In this document: piece by piece, positions 14,232 through 22,391 of the stretch
How positions within the stretch are numbered: the stretch's first letter is position 1
Layout: every line of letters begins with the position of its first letter
Assembly: GCF_000633355.1 (NCBI RefSeq)
Contig: NZ_AYMQ01000098.1
Location: 1 to 42,328 of the forward strand
DNA: 42,328 bases
DNA from: Serratia sp. H1w
Lineage (GTDB): Bacteria; Pseudomonadota; Gammaproteobacteria; Enterobacterales; Enterobacteriaceae
Direction: 5' to 3'
The notes under the pieces: generated by a model
Databases searched by the model: none
Seen by the model: the letters and a program-made list of their open reading frames with translations, nothing else
What the model was told of the DNA's origin: nothing
Made by a program: the position numbers and the translations under genes

Positions 14232-14660
14232 ATGGGCTATTGCACGCTGGACGACCTGATTAGCGATTTCGGCAAGGATGAAATCACCAAGCTATCGGCC
14301 CGGGCCAGGCCACCGAGTGGTCAGCTTGATCCGGCCGTGGTTGAAAAGGCAATCAACGATGCGACCAACGAGATCAACATGTATTTCGAGGCCCGCAATC
14401 TGTTGCCGCTTGCCAGCGTGCCGCCCGTTTTAGTGCGTATTGCCAGCGATATTTCCCGTTATTACCTCTACACCAACCCAGCGGCAGATCACCCGGTGAC
14501 ACTGCGCTACAACACACGGAGCGCGCAACTAACCAAAGTGGCAAACGGCACGCTTTCTCTTGGCCTTAACGCCGAGGGGGAACCGGTAGATCCGAAAGGT
14601 ACGGTGGAGTTTCAAGCCGGGGATAACATGTTTTCCCGTCCTGGCGGGGGGCTGTGGTGA
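14232..14660 (+). CDS. DUF1320 protein (Mu gp36-like), head-tail connector
   Basis: 142 residues with the family start MGYCTLDDLISDFGKDEI, then AVVEKAINDATNEINMY and PPVLVRIASDISRYYLY. This all-helical fold is shared with head-completion or adaptor proteins that sit under the portal. It lies between the gp35-like and DUF1834 genes as in Mu. It overlaps the next gene by a few bases. Confidence 0.88.
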   Translation: MGYCTLDDLISDFGKDEITKLSARARPPSGQLDPAVVEKAINDATNEINMYFEARNLLPLASVPPVLVRIASDISRYYLYTNPAADHPVTLRYNTRSAQLTKVANGTLSLGLNAEGEPVDPKGTVEFQAGDNMFSRPGGGLW

Positions 14661-15169
14661 TTACTGATTATCTGTTTTGCGAACCGCTGATCGTCGAGCG
14701 GCTGCGTGAGCAAATCCCCGACTTGGTGGAGGTCACGAACGCGGGCAGACTGGCGGCCATTGATACCGATAACCCGTTTTGCCCCTCGGTTTACGTCATC
14801 TATATGGGTGATGTAATCAGCCCAGGGCCAACAGCCACCGGTGGCGTGCAAGCTCAAGCGCAGTCGGTGACCCAGTTGTGGGCCACCGTGTTAACGGTCT
14901 ATATCGCAGATGGTCGCGGTATCGGCCAAGGGGTAAATACCGAGGCTGGGCCATTGATGAGCAAAATCATTGAAGCCCTATCTGGGTGGGCACCCGATAA
15001 CAAGTTATGCAAGCCGTTATCCCGTGCTGCGATGTCGTTACCTGTGGATTACGAGGGTGGCTATGGCTATTTCCCTATGGTCTTTCAGACACAGTTGATC
15101 TTTCCGAGTGGAGCGCAAAGCAATGCAGGAAAAAGTAACTTTTATAAAACCTCACACCCACAAAGATAA
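14654..15169 (+). CDS. DUF1834 protein (Mu gp37-like), tail terminator candidate
   Basis: About 171 residues from one of two tandem GTG codons (14654 or 14657), which overlap the DUF1320 stop. Marks: EPLIVERLREQIPDLVEV near the start, CPSVYVIYMGD, then VTQLWATVLTVYIADGRG and the Tyr-rich DYEGGYGYFPMVFQTQLIF near the end. The alternating strands fit the tail-terminator fold that closes the tail tube beneath the head. The role is inferred from family and place. Confidence 0.82.
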   Translation: MVITDYLFCEPLIVERLREQIPDLVEVTNAGRLAAIDTDNPFCPSVYVIYMGDVISPGPTATGGVQAQAQSVTQLWATVLTVYIADGRGIGQGVNTEAGPLMSKIIEALSGWAPDNKLCKPLSRAAMSLPVDYEGGYGYFPMVFQTQLIFPSGAQSNAGKSNFYKTSHPQR

Positions 15170-15323
15170 ACGTTATCCCGTGGGCGAAAGTACCAGCGTA
15201 AGCCCGGAGGAAGCTACCTGGTTGCGTGACCAGGGCGTCATTCAACCAAAAGCGCCGGGTAAATCCAAACCGGTAACAACCAAAACTGAGCAGGAGAATA
15301 ACGATGATCACGAATCAGCCTGA
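15123..15323 (+). CDS. small DUF7210-like protein (gp38 position)
   Basis: 66 residues from the ATG at 15123, chosen for the GGAG nine bases upstream. The pattern KVTFIKPHTHKDKRYPVGE, then VSPEEATWLRDQGVI, is that of the short DUF7210 domain (small beta barrel, then a helix). The Lys/Pro tail is probably flexible. It overlaps the DUF1834 gene and the tail-tube start. Function unknown. Confidence 0.65.
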   Translation: MQEKVTFIKPHTHKDKRYPVGESTSVSPEEATWLRDQGVIQPKAPGKSKPVTTKTEQENNDDHESA

Positions 15324-16059
15324 AACCTACTACTACGGGCAAGGCAGCGTCATGTTGGCGCGCCGTGATGCCAATGGCGAACCGGAGAATTGGTACTGGG
15401 TAGGTGATGTATCCGCGCTGTCCCTGGCGATTAACGTACAATCGTTTAACCACCTGGAATCTTACAGCGGCAATAAAACCCCGGTCCGCCGTATCAACAC
15501 CGCCAAAGATGGCACGGTCACCAGTACCTGGCATGAGTTCGGGAGCAAAAACCTGGCGCTTTTGCTGTACGGCGAAGCGGCAATCATTCCAGCAGGTACA
15601 GTCACTGGCGAAACGCTGCCAAGTGCCATCACGGCCGGGCAAATGCTTGCGCTTAAGTACCAGCAAGTGAGCAATGTTATGATCGGCACCCTGGTTGAGG
15701 GCACGGACTACGAGTTAGATCCCGCGTTCGGCATGATTAAATTCTTGACCGCGCAACCTACTGCCCCCTCGGTTAATTACAGCTATGCCGAGTCGTTCAA
15801 TACCACCATTTTTACCGACCAACCGCCGGAACTGGCATTCCGCTATCAGTCAATCAACTTGGCCGAAGGTGGGGCCAACGTCCTGGTCGAGTTGCATCGT
15901 ATCAAGTTTGACCCAGCGGCCGCGATCGAACTCATCAACAACGGCAACGAACTGGCGGGGATGCAGACCACTGCCGGGTTGTTGTTCGACAGTGCCAAAG
16001 GCAAGGATCCGTTGCTCGGCCAGGTAGGTCGGTTCGTGCATATCGGCGCACCTGCGTAA
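15304..16059 (+). CDS. major tail tube protein (siphovirus-type), copy 1
   Basis: 251 residues. A beta-rich protein with ETYYYGQG near the N-terminus, WVGDVSAL, the WHEFGSKNLALLLYG segment and FDPAAAIELINNGNEL near the C-terminus. It takes the place of the Mu sheath gene, just before the tail-assembly chaperones and tape measure. This order identifies a non-contractile tail as in the Pseudomonas transposable phages B3 and D3112. A divergent paralogue is encoded at 24626-25453. GGAG upstream supports the start. Confidence 0.8.
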   Translation: MITNQPETYYYGQGSVMLARRDANGEPENWYWVGDVSALSLAINVQSFNHLESYSGNKTPVRRINTAKDGTVTSTWHEFGSKNLALLLYGEAAIIPAGTVTGETLPSAITAGQMLALKYQQVSNVMIGTLVEGTDYELDPAFGMIKFLTAQPTAPSVNYSYAESFNTTIFTDQPPELAFRYQSINLAEGGANVLVELHRIKFDPAAAIELINNGNELAGMQTTAGLLFDSAKGKDPLLGQVGRFVHIGAPA

Positions 16060-16087
16060 TCAATTTTAAGCGTTAATCGGGGCGGCT

Positions 16088-16474
16088 ATGAGTGATGATT
16101 TAAGTATTCTTATTTCCACGCGGGAAATTGAAATAAACGGCGAGTCACTAACGGTACGGGAATATACGTTATCGGACAGTTTGCATTTATATAGCGATAT
16201 TCAAACCCTGGTGCAGGGGCTGGCTGATGTTTTGAAAGTTAATGATTTGAATGTTGATGCTGTTTATCCCGTACTGGCTAAGGCCGAAGAAACGCTAAAT
16301 CGGCTTATGGCTGCCGCTGTCAACAAGTCGGCTGAATGGGTAGCGTCGTTGCCCGCCGTGGAGGGCACTGTCCTGATGGACTGGTGGTGGGTATTGAACC
16401 GTGATTTTTTTATCAGTGCTGCGACACGCTGCGTAATGCTAAGCGATCGCAAGGCAAACAAACCCAGCGGCTAA
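16088..16474 (+). CDS. tail assembly chaperone (gpG-type, zero frame)
   Basis: 128 residues, alpha-helical, with LTVREYTLSDSLHLYSDIQ and WWWVLNRDFF. It lies between the tail tube and the tape measure, where lambda gpG-type and Mu gp41-type chaperones are encoded. These coat the tape measure during tail assembly and usually yield a longer product by a -1 frameshift. The -1 frame is open here from 16405 to 16689. A perfect T_TTT_TTT heptamer (16405-16411) and a stem-loop enclosing the zero-frame stop (16466-16486) are seen. Confidence 0.72.
   Translation: MSDDLSILISTREIEINGESLTVREYTLSDSLHLYSDIQTLVQGLADVLKVNDLNVDAVYPVLAKAEETLNRLMAAAVNKSAEWVASLPAVEGTVLMDWWWVLNRDFFISAATRCVMLSDRKANKPSG
16405..16411 (+). 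promoter_or_regulatory. candidate -1 slippery heptamer T_TTT_TTT
   Basis: Seven T bases read in the zero frame as the last base of GAT, then TTT TTT. Both tRNAs can re-pair after a -1 shift, and the -1 frame is open from here to 16689. The stimulator candidate (stem-loop 16466-16486, AGCGGCT/AGCCGCT) is about 55 bases away, too far for a classical stimulator. A later shift near the A-rich GCAAACAAACCC (16454-16465) is the alternative. Confidence 0.45.
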
Positions 16475-16689
16475 GCTACAGCCGCTTGTTTTCGGAGCTG
16501 ATCCGCGCGGGGCATGATGCGGCAAAACTGCCGCATTACACCGCCAGGCAGTTAAATCTTTATTACAGCGAAAGCCAGGCGTTGAACTGTGGCTATAGAG
16601 CGCAAAATATTGGTGATATTTCCGCAGCAACACACGGCGGAAATGCTGCTAATTCACTTTTACAGACGTTAGATAAGCTGAGTAAATAA
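16412..16689 (+). CDS. tail assembly chaperone extension (-1 frame, gpT-type)
   Basis: This -1 frame has no ATG or GTG start with a ribosome site; only a TTG at 16486. Its sequence is clearly coding: RLSYSRLFSELIRAGHDAA, then YTARQLNLYYSESQALN. It ends one base before the tape-measure start. By comparison with known tail chaperones it should be joined to the upstream 128-residue protein by a -1 ribosomal shift. The exact joining point is not known, so the left edge is a limit, not a start. Confidence 0.6.
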
Positions 16690-16690
16690 G

Positions 16691-19600
16691 ATGGCCGATA
16701 ATTTAAATTTAGCATTAAAAATTACCGCTGATTTAAGTGAAGCCCAACGCGAAATAGCCTCCGTGGGTGAAAATCTGTCGTCTTTAATCTCAACCAGTAG
16801 CAAGGCAACCCAGGAGACACAAAACCTAACGGCCGCGCAAAACGAAAACGCTACGGCCAACATCAACTCGGCCAAGCGCTGGCAAGATGTTTACACAGCG
16901 CAGAATGAAGCCATGCGCCGTGGCCATGAGTACATGCAACAGCAGGAACGCACCCGTGCCGCACAAGAAAAGGCGACGGCAGAGACAGAAAAGCAGCGTG
17001 CAGGACTGAGCAAACTTCTATCACAGATCGACCCCCTGGAACGTAAGTTAGCCCGCCTTGATGAGCTGGAGATCAAACTCGCCCAATCGCATCGCGCTGG
17101 GGCGATTGACGCTGAAGGTTATGCGAATGCCTTGGGTAAGATCACACGCCAGCGTGACGCCCTGTTTGATGGCAATACGCAAGGTAATAACTCTCAGTCC
17201 GCTGGCGCTCAAAATGACGGCTCCGCGTTGATGGCAGTTGCAAAGCCATTGCTTGCCGCCATGAGTATCAATGAAATAAAAAAACGTTCTGATGCCTGGG
17301 CAGAGTTACAAAATCGGTTGCGCGGTGTCACAGAAAACAACGAACAACTGGCCGCAGCCACCGAGCAAGTGCAACAAGCTGCCGCGCGTTCTGCTCGGCC
17401 GTTAGAGTCCACGGCCGAACTGTACCAACGTATCGCGACCAGTGGTCAAAAGCTGGCGTTAACGTACCAGGACATTGGTCGATTAACCGAAACGGTCAAC
17501 AAGGCTGTTACCCTGGATGGGCTGAGCGGCTCACAGCAAAATAGCATCATTGAGCAGATCGGCCGGTCATTTGCCGCAGGTACGCTCGAGGGGATGCGCT
17601 TTAATACCGTCCTTAAACAGACCCCCGCACTAACACAGGCTATCGCTACCGGGATGGGTGTTACTGCCGATTCAGTCCTCAAAATGGCGGCAAAAAATAA
17701 GCTGTCGTTGGAGGATGTCAGTAACGCGTTGAAGGGCCAGGCGGATGTCATAGACGAAAAGTACGCTAAAACCCAGACGACGATCAGCTCGGCTTTCGGC
17801 GTGCTTAATGACAGTCTGACCAGTGCTATCGGTAAACTAGACCAGGCTACCGGGGCTAGTAATCGCTTTACCAATTCCATCTTAGAAATCTCAGGCGCAA
17901 TCAATCAACTTGCTGCCGAACCACTCGATTTTCTGCGTGGTGCGTCGGAGATGAAATCGCTGATTTCTGTCGATCGTGCTATTGCAGCCCAGAAAAAGGA
18001 AATCAGCGAGTTACAAGAAAAACAAAAAGAATATGCAGATAAAGGCGGTATTTGGAATATATCGGCCAAGGGGTATCAGACCCAGATTAATAATCTCTCA
18101 ACTGAGCTAGATAAGTTGGAGAAACGCCGGACCGAACTGACCAAAACCGGTGCAGGGGCAGAGATGCCTGGCGCAAAAGCCGGTTCACAGTACAACCCCG
18201 AGTATGAGAAGTACCTCGAAACTCTCCAAAAGGCCGAGGTCAAGGTTCAAAAGCTTTCTTATGCTGAACAGGCCCGCGCAGATATCGCGTCTGGCAGGCT
18301 TGGGAAGTTGACCAAGGAACAACAGAATGATTTAGAGAACCAGGCGAAAGCGGCAGACAAGTTAAAACAAAACACCACGTTAGAAACGAATTTAGCCAAC
18401 TTGCGCAAGGATGTGGCGGTTTCTGGGCAAAAAAACAGTAAAACGGCCGCGATCCAATATGAGATCGAAAACGGCTGGCTCAAGGGGGCCACCAAGGAAG
18501 TGCAGGCCAATGCGCTGGCCCTGGCTAAACAGGCAGATGCACAGCGGCAGAGCAAAACGGCATCAACCAAAACTGAGTCTGAAAACGAGCGTTACGTTAA
18601 ATCACTGACGCAACAGGCGGCCAAGGTTGAAGAGTCCGCCGCCGCTATTCGTGAGCATGAAATCGCTACACGTAATCTTACTACGGCACAACGTACCCAA
18701 GCCGAAGCCGCTAACAAGGCGCTGACCGCCCAGGAAAACACCACCGCCAATCTCAAATTACAGATCGAGTTGTGGAAGGTTAACGGCGATACGGCCCAAG
18801 CCTCCGCCGCTGAAATTACCGAAAAATACCGCAAGTTGCGGGAAGAATTCGAGCGCGTTGGTAATACCGAGGGCGTGCAAAAAATTGATGTTCTCGTCAC
18901 TACCGAGACGGCGATGGCCTCATTGTCTGAGATCAATAAGAAGATCCAGGAATTGAACCAGGCCCGAGGTAACGAGGAACAACTGTTACAGGCCCAGCGC
19001 GAAGCGGGATTAATCAGCGAGTACGACCTGGCCGAAAAAATTCTAGAGCTGCACAAAGCGACGGCGGCCGAGATTGCCAAGCTACGGCCAGACGTCGAGG
19101 CTTTAGCTCAACAACCTGGCACTGTCGGCAAGCAGGCCACGCAATCCCTTAAGCAGATGGATACACAGCTCGTCCAGTTGAACAACACTTCCAGCATGTT
19201 GGAAGCCTCGTTAAAAGAGGGTTTAACCACTGGTTTAAATGAGGCGATCAGTGGCCTGGCGAAAGGGACCATGAGCCTGGGCGATGCAGTTAAATCCCTG
19301 GGTAATGCTGTTCTGGATTCCCTGGTGAAAATGGCCTCCCAGGGGCTGTCCAGTTCTATCGTTAGCGGGTTGGGCCAAATGATGGGCGGAGCCAGTGCCG
19401 GTGGCGGTTGGGCCGGGATGGCATCCTCGATCGGTTCTCTGTTTTTTGCCGACGGCGGCCACGTTCGTGGACCTGGTACAGATACCAGCGATTCAATCCC
19501 CGCCCAGTTATCCGACTATGAGTATGTGACCCGCGCGGCCGTCGTTCGCCAGCCTGGTGCGCTGCCGTTCCTGGATGATTTCAACCGGCGCGGTATGGGG

Positions 19601-19882
19601 GCGCTCAACGATTGGGCTAGTCGGGTTAAACATGCCACCGGCGGCCTGGCGGGTATTCCTGCCCCACTGGCACCGGCACCAATGAGCGGTGGTGTGACCT
19701 TACCCGATGCCGCAACGCCAACTATTAGCAATGAGGTAAACAATAAATTCCAGCTTAACCTGATTGATGATCCGGCCCGGATGGCCGAAGTGTTGACCAC
19801 CCCGGCTGGGGTAGAAGCGATAACCCTCGTTCTTTCCCGTGACCCTGGCAAATTCCGCCAGATTTTAGGGGGGCCAAACTAA
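16691..19882 (+). CDS. tail tape measure protein
   Basis: 1063 residues, the longest gene. Long Ala/Glu/Gln/Lys coiled coils fill about 1-160 and 480-860. A tape-measure core domain lies about 200-400 (EQVQQAAARSARPLESTAE, SFAAGTLEGMRFNTVLKQ, TPALTQAIATGMGV). The C-terminal part is Gly/Ala-rich with hydrophobic segments (about 880-930), as needed for membrane passage. The length sets tail length: at the usual ~0.15 nm per residue it predicts a tail of roughly 150-160 nm, an estimate only. It follows the chaperones directly. Confidence 0.92.
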   Translation: MADNLNLALKITADLSEAQREIASVGENLSSLISTSSKATQETQNLTAAQNENATANINSAKRWQDVYTAQNEAMRRGHEYMQQQERTRAAQEKATAETEKQRAGLSKLLSQIDPLERKLARLDELEIKLAQSHRAGAIDAEGYANALGKITRQRDALFDGNTQGNNSQSAGAQNDGSALMAVAKPLLAAMSINEIKKRSDAWAELQNRLRGVTENNEQLAAATEQVQQAAARSARPLESTAELYQRIATSGQKLALTYQDIGRLTETVNKAVTLDGLSGSQQNSIIEQIGRSFAAGTLEGMRFNTVLKQTPALTQAIATGMGVTADSVLKMAAKNKLSLEDVSNALKGQADVIDEKYAKTQTTISSAFGVLNDSLTSAIGKLDQATGASNRFTNSILEISGAINQLAAEPLDFLRGASEMKSLISVDRAIAAQKKEISELQEKQKEYADKGGIWNISAKGYQTQINNLSTELDKLEKRRTELTKTGAGAEMPGAKAGSQYNPEYEKYLETLQKAEVKVQKLSYAEQARADIASGRLGKLTKEQQNDLENQAKAADKLKQNTTLETNLANLRKDVAVSGQKNSKTAAIQYEIENGWLKGATKEVQANALALAKQADAQRQSKTASTKTESENERYVKSLTQQAAKVEESAAAIREHEIATRNLTTAQRTQAEAANKALTAQENTTANLKLQIELWKVNGDTAQASAAEITEKYRKLREEFERVGNTEGVQKIDVLVTTETAMASLSEINKKIQELNQARGNEEQLLQAQREAGLISEYDLAEKILELHKATAAEIAKLRPDVEALAQQPGTVGKQATQSLKQMDTQLVQLNNTSSMLEASLKEGLTTGLNEAISGLAKGTMSLGDAVKSLGNAVLDSLVKMASQGLSSSIVSGLGQMMGGASAGGGWAGMASSIGSLFFADGGHVRGPGTDTSDSIPAQLSDYEYVTRAAVVRQPGALPFLDDFNRRGMGALNDWASRVKHATGGLAGIPAPLAPAPMSGGVTLPDAATPTISNEVNNKFQLNLIDDPARMAEVLTTPAGVEAITLVLSRDPGKFRQILGGPN

Positions 19883-19883
19883 G

Positions 19884-21071
19884 ATGGCCTTACCGTGGAT
19901 CTTCTCTCCAGACTGGGCCGAAGGTGTGACAGAGCGCCTGGAGTGGCTAACCGATATTCTCACCAGTCCGGCCGGGGTTGAACAGTGCCGTGCGTTACGT
20001 CGCTCGCCGCGCCGTACATGGAGCGCGGCGTTTATCCTCCAGGGCGCGGCCCGCACCCAGTTTACGCTGATGCTGGCCCGCAATGGCGCACAGCCCTGGT
20101 TGCTGCCTGTCTGGCCCGACGTCCAGTGGGTTAGCCTAGTATCCGGGCAGACCGTGATCACCTGTCAGACTGATGGACGTGATTTTGTTGCCGGTGGCCG
20201 TGTGTTGGTCCTGGCCGATAATGGTCCAGGCTATGAAGTGTTGACCGTCCAGCAGGTATCGCCAGGCGTGCTGACGTTGGCGGGGGCTGTTGCGGGTAAC
20301 TGGCCTTATGCGCGTTTGTATCCGGTCCGTTCTGCCCGCTTGACCGACCAGCCACAGGCTAGCCGGGTGACTGATGATCTTATGTCATTCAGTGCCGAGT
20401 TTATCGCGGTTGAGGATTGCGACTGGCCTGTCACTGATATGGCCGCCTCATACCGTGGCTACCCCGTTCTGACAGAACAACCCGATGCGGCCGAGGATGT
20501 TACCGCGCAATATCAGCGCTTGTTGCTTGTCCTGGACAACAGCGTCAATTACCCACAAATCATCGATACGGCCAACATGGCATTTATTGCCCAGTCCTAC
20601 CGCTGGCAATTGTTCGGCAGCGTCGAGCGTGCCACCTGGCGTTCGTTATTCTACCGGCTGCGTGGTCGCCAGGGCCGCATCTGGATCCCCTCGTTTAACC
20701 AGGACTTTAGCCTGGTTAGCGACATTCCCGCCGGTAATACGCTATTGGTGCAATACGTCGGATTCAGTGAGTACAGCGACCTGGTTAAGCCTGGTCAACG
20801 TGATTTGCAGATTACGTGTTATGACGGCCGCACCTATCACGCCCGCATTACTGGTGCCCGGATTGCCACTGCGTCCAGTGAATACCTCACCCTGGATCAG
20901 ACCTTGCCCGCGATACCTTCAGCGGCCGTGGCTTCCATTTCATTTATGGCGCTGTCCCGCCTGGCGGACGACGGCGTCGAATTAACCCACTTTAGCGACA
21001 ACGACGGCGCAGCCGAAAGCCAGGCTGTTTTCCGTTCCGTCCTGATGCCCGCTGATGAGGCCACGCTATGA
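19884..21071 (+). CDS. tail protein after the tape measure (distal tail type), unknown detail
   Basis: 395 residues, mostly beta-rich, starting MALPWIFSPDWAEGVTERLEW one base after the tape-measure stop. Features: LTSPAGVEQCRALRRSPRR and several WPV/YPV turns in the middle, ATWRSLFYRLRGRQGRIWIPS (about 251-271) and an IARIT-like strand near the end. The place directly after the tape measure, and the next gene being DUF2163-type, match the B3/D3112 tail-tip order. Distal tail or hub role is inferred. It overlaps the next gene by 4 bases. Confidence 0.65.
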   Translation: MALPWIFSPDWAEGVTERLEWLTDILTSPAGVEQCRALRRSPRRTWSAAFILQGAARTQFTLMLARNGAQPWLLPVWPDVQWVSLVSGQTVITCQTDGRDFVAGGRVLVLADNGPGYEVLTVQQVSPGVLTLAGAVAGNWPYARLYPVRSARLTDQPQASRVTDDLMSFSAEFIAVEDCDWPVTDMAASYRGYPVLTEQPDAAEDVTAQYQRLLLVLDNSVNYPQIIDTANMAFIAQSYRWQLFGSVERATWRSLFYRLRGRQGRIWIPSFNQDFSLVSDIPAGNTLLVQYVGFSEYSDLVKPGQRDLQITCYDGRTYHARITGARIATASSEYLTLDQTLPAIPSAAVASISFMALSRLADDGVELTHFSDNDGAAESQAVFRSVLMPADEATL

Positions 21072-21901
21072 GCCTGTTTGATGTTCTCGAAACCTCTCTA
21101 GATAACGGTCGGCCGACACGGCTTTACCTGTTTTTCCGGGGTGGTCTGCAATGGCGTTACACCACGCATACGCAAGCCATCACTTACCAGGGCCAGGTGT
21201 TTGAGGCCATTCCTGGTATCAGTGACGACGGGCTACGCCAGACCGGCCAGGCCACGGCCGACGCCATGCAAATTACCGCCCCCGCCGACTTTGGTGTGGC
21301 GCAATTGTGGCGCGGTACGCCACCAGGCGGAGCCGTAAACCTTACGGTGTATGACCTGCAATTCGACACGGCCAGCGGCCAGCTCGTTGGCATGGTTGCA
21401 TGGGTGGGCCAGGTGACAGACGTCAAATGGACAGCCCAGGACCGCTGCAGGTTAACCAGTCAGTCAATCAGCGCATTGCTCGATAAGCAAGGCTTACGCC
21501 TCACCTGGCAACGAGAGTGCCCCCACGCGTTCGGGGACAAGAACTGCCGAGCCGACATCAACCTATATCGCGTTAGCGCGGCTATCAGCGCCTTGGACGG
21601 TGTCACCGTTACCGCGCCCGCCCTGGCAGGATTTCGCGAGGGGTGGTTCGTGGGCGGTTGGTTAGCCTGGTCAATCGGTGGCGGTGAAACCGAGTCACGC
21701 GGGATCGAGCGTTACCAGGGCGACGCCGTGACCTTGATCGGCGGCACGGGCGGGTTAACCGTCGGCCAGGTGGTTGAGGTCTTTCCGGGCTGCCCTGGCA
21801 CGACTACAGCGTGCCAGGATGATTTTAACAACCTGGTGAACTATGGCGGTTGTCCGCTGATGCCGGGTGTTTCACCGTTCGACGGCACCCCTATTTTTTA
21901 A
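21068..21901 (+). CDS. DUF2163/BR0599-type tail tip protein
   Basis: 277 residues. The N-terminal part (ITYQGQVFEAIPGISDDGL) has the DUF2163 beta pattern. The C-terminal part has the BR0599 cysteine signature: CPHAFGDKNCRAD (about 151-163), then VFPGCPGTTTACQDDFNN and YGGCPLMPG, with four or more cysteines likely bridged or metal-bound. These proteins form part of the tail tip of siphoviruses and gene-transfer agents, between the distal tail protein and the large tip protein. The order here agrees. Confidence 0.85.
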   Translation: MSLFDVLETSLDNGRPTRLYLFFRGGLQWRYTTHTQAITYQGQVFEAIPGISDDGLRQTGQATADAMQITAPADFGVAQLWRGTPPGGAVNLTVYDLQFDTASGQLVGMVAWVGQVTDVKWTAQDRCRLTSQSISALLDKQGLRLTWQRECPHAFGDKNCRADINLYRVSAAISALDGVTVTAPALAGFREGWFVGGWLAWSIGGGETESRGIERYQGDAVTLIGGTGGLTVGQVVEVFPGCPGTTTACQDDFNNLVNYGGCPLMPGVSPFDGTPIF

Positions 21902-21912
21902 GGAGCGTTTCT

Positions 21913-22152
21913 ATGTGGGTACAAATCGCAATTCTGGTTGTGAGTTACATCATTAGCGTGGTCACCGCCCCAAAAGCCCAGGGAAACCAGGCAGCGGCGG
22001 CAACAATGGATGATTTCGACTTTCCCCAGGCAGAAGAAGGCACCCCGCAAATGGTGATTTTTGGCGACTCCTGGTGCTCGGATTGGACAGTGATCGGCCT
22101 GGGTAATTTTAGCGTTCAGCCAATAACCAAGTCTGGCGGGGGCAAAAAGTGA
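21913..22152 (+). CDS. small tail-tip-region membrane protein
   Basis: 79 residues from the ATG at 21913 (AGGAG upstream). N-terminal hydrophobic segment MWVQIAILVVSYIISVVTA, then an acidic linker and a C-terminal DSWCSDWTVIGLG. B3-like tail clusters carry a small hydrophobic protein at this place, just before the tip protein. It could be tail-assembly or membrane-associated, and function is unknown. The stop overlaps the next ATG. Confidence 0.6.
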   Translation: MWVQIAILVVSYIISVVTAPKAQGNQAAAATMDDFDFPQAEEGTPQMVIFGDSWCSDWTVIGLGNFSVQPITKSGGGKK

Positions 22153-22391
22153 TGAATGACGATCTGCTCCTTGTTGGCCCTTGGCACTTGCATCACGTCC
22201 CGAGCTGGGGCGTGGTTGGGCGCGGTTACTGCGTTGATAAGACCCGCGCGTTCTGCGCCCGTTATGGCATCGATTATCGGGCACTAATGACGACGGGCGT
22301 CACGGCCAGCACGTTAGTGGCCACCGGCGATGCCCTGGCGATCCATCTGGTGGAGTTCGCCAGGGCAAACCCTCAACCGGAGAGCAAATAA
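22152..22391 (+). CDS. small tail-tip-region protein of unknown function
   Basis: 79 residues from the ATG at 22152; a GTG at 22149 is also possible. It has a His/Trp-rich start (WHLHHVPSWGVVGRGYCVD), a Cys-containing middle (FCARYGIDYRALM) and a helical end. The Cys and His residues invite comparison with the small NlpC-like or gpK-like proteins of other tails, but no catalytic set is visible. It ends immediately before the tip protein start. Named function not supported. Confidence 0.55.
   Translation: MNDDLLLVGPWHLHHVPSWGVVGRGYCVDKTRAFCARYGIDYRALMTTGVTASTLVATGDALAIHLVEFARANPQPESK

Noticed and set aside
16405-16411. Poly-T run as a sequencing slip that broke one gene
   Set aside because: Tail chaperones normally use a frameshift here, so a broken gene is the weaker explanation.
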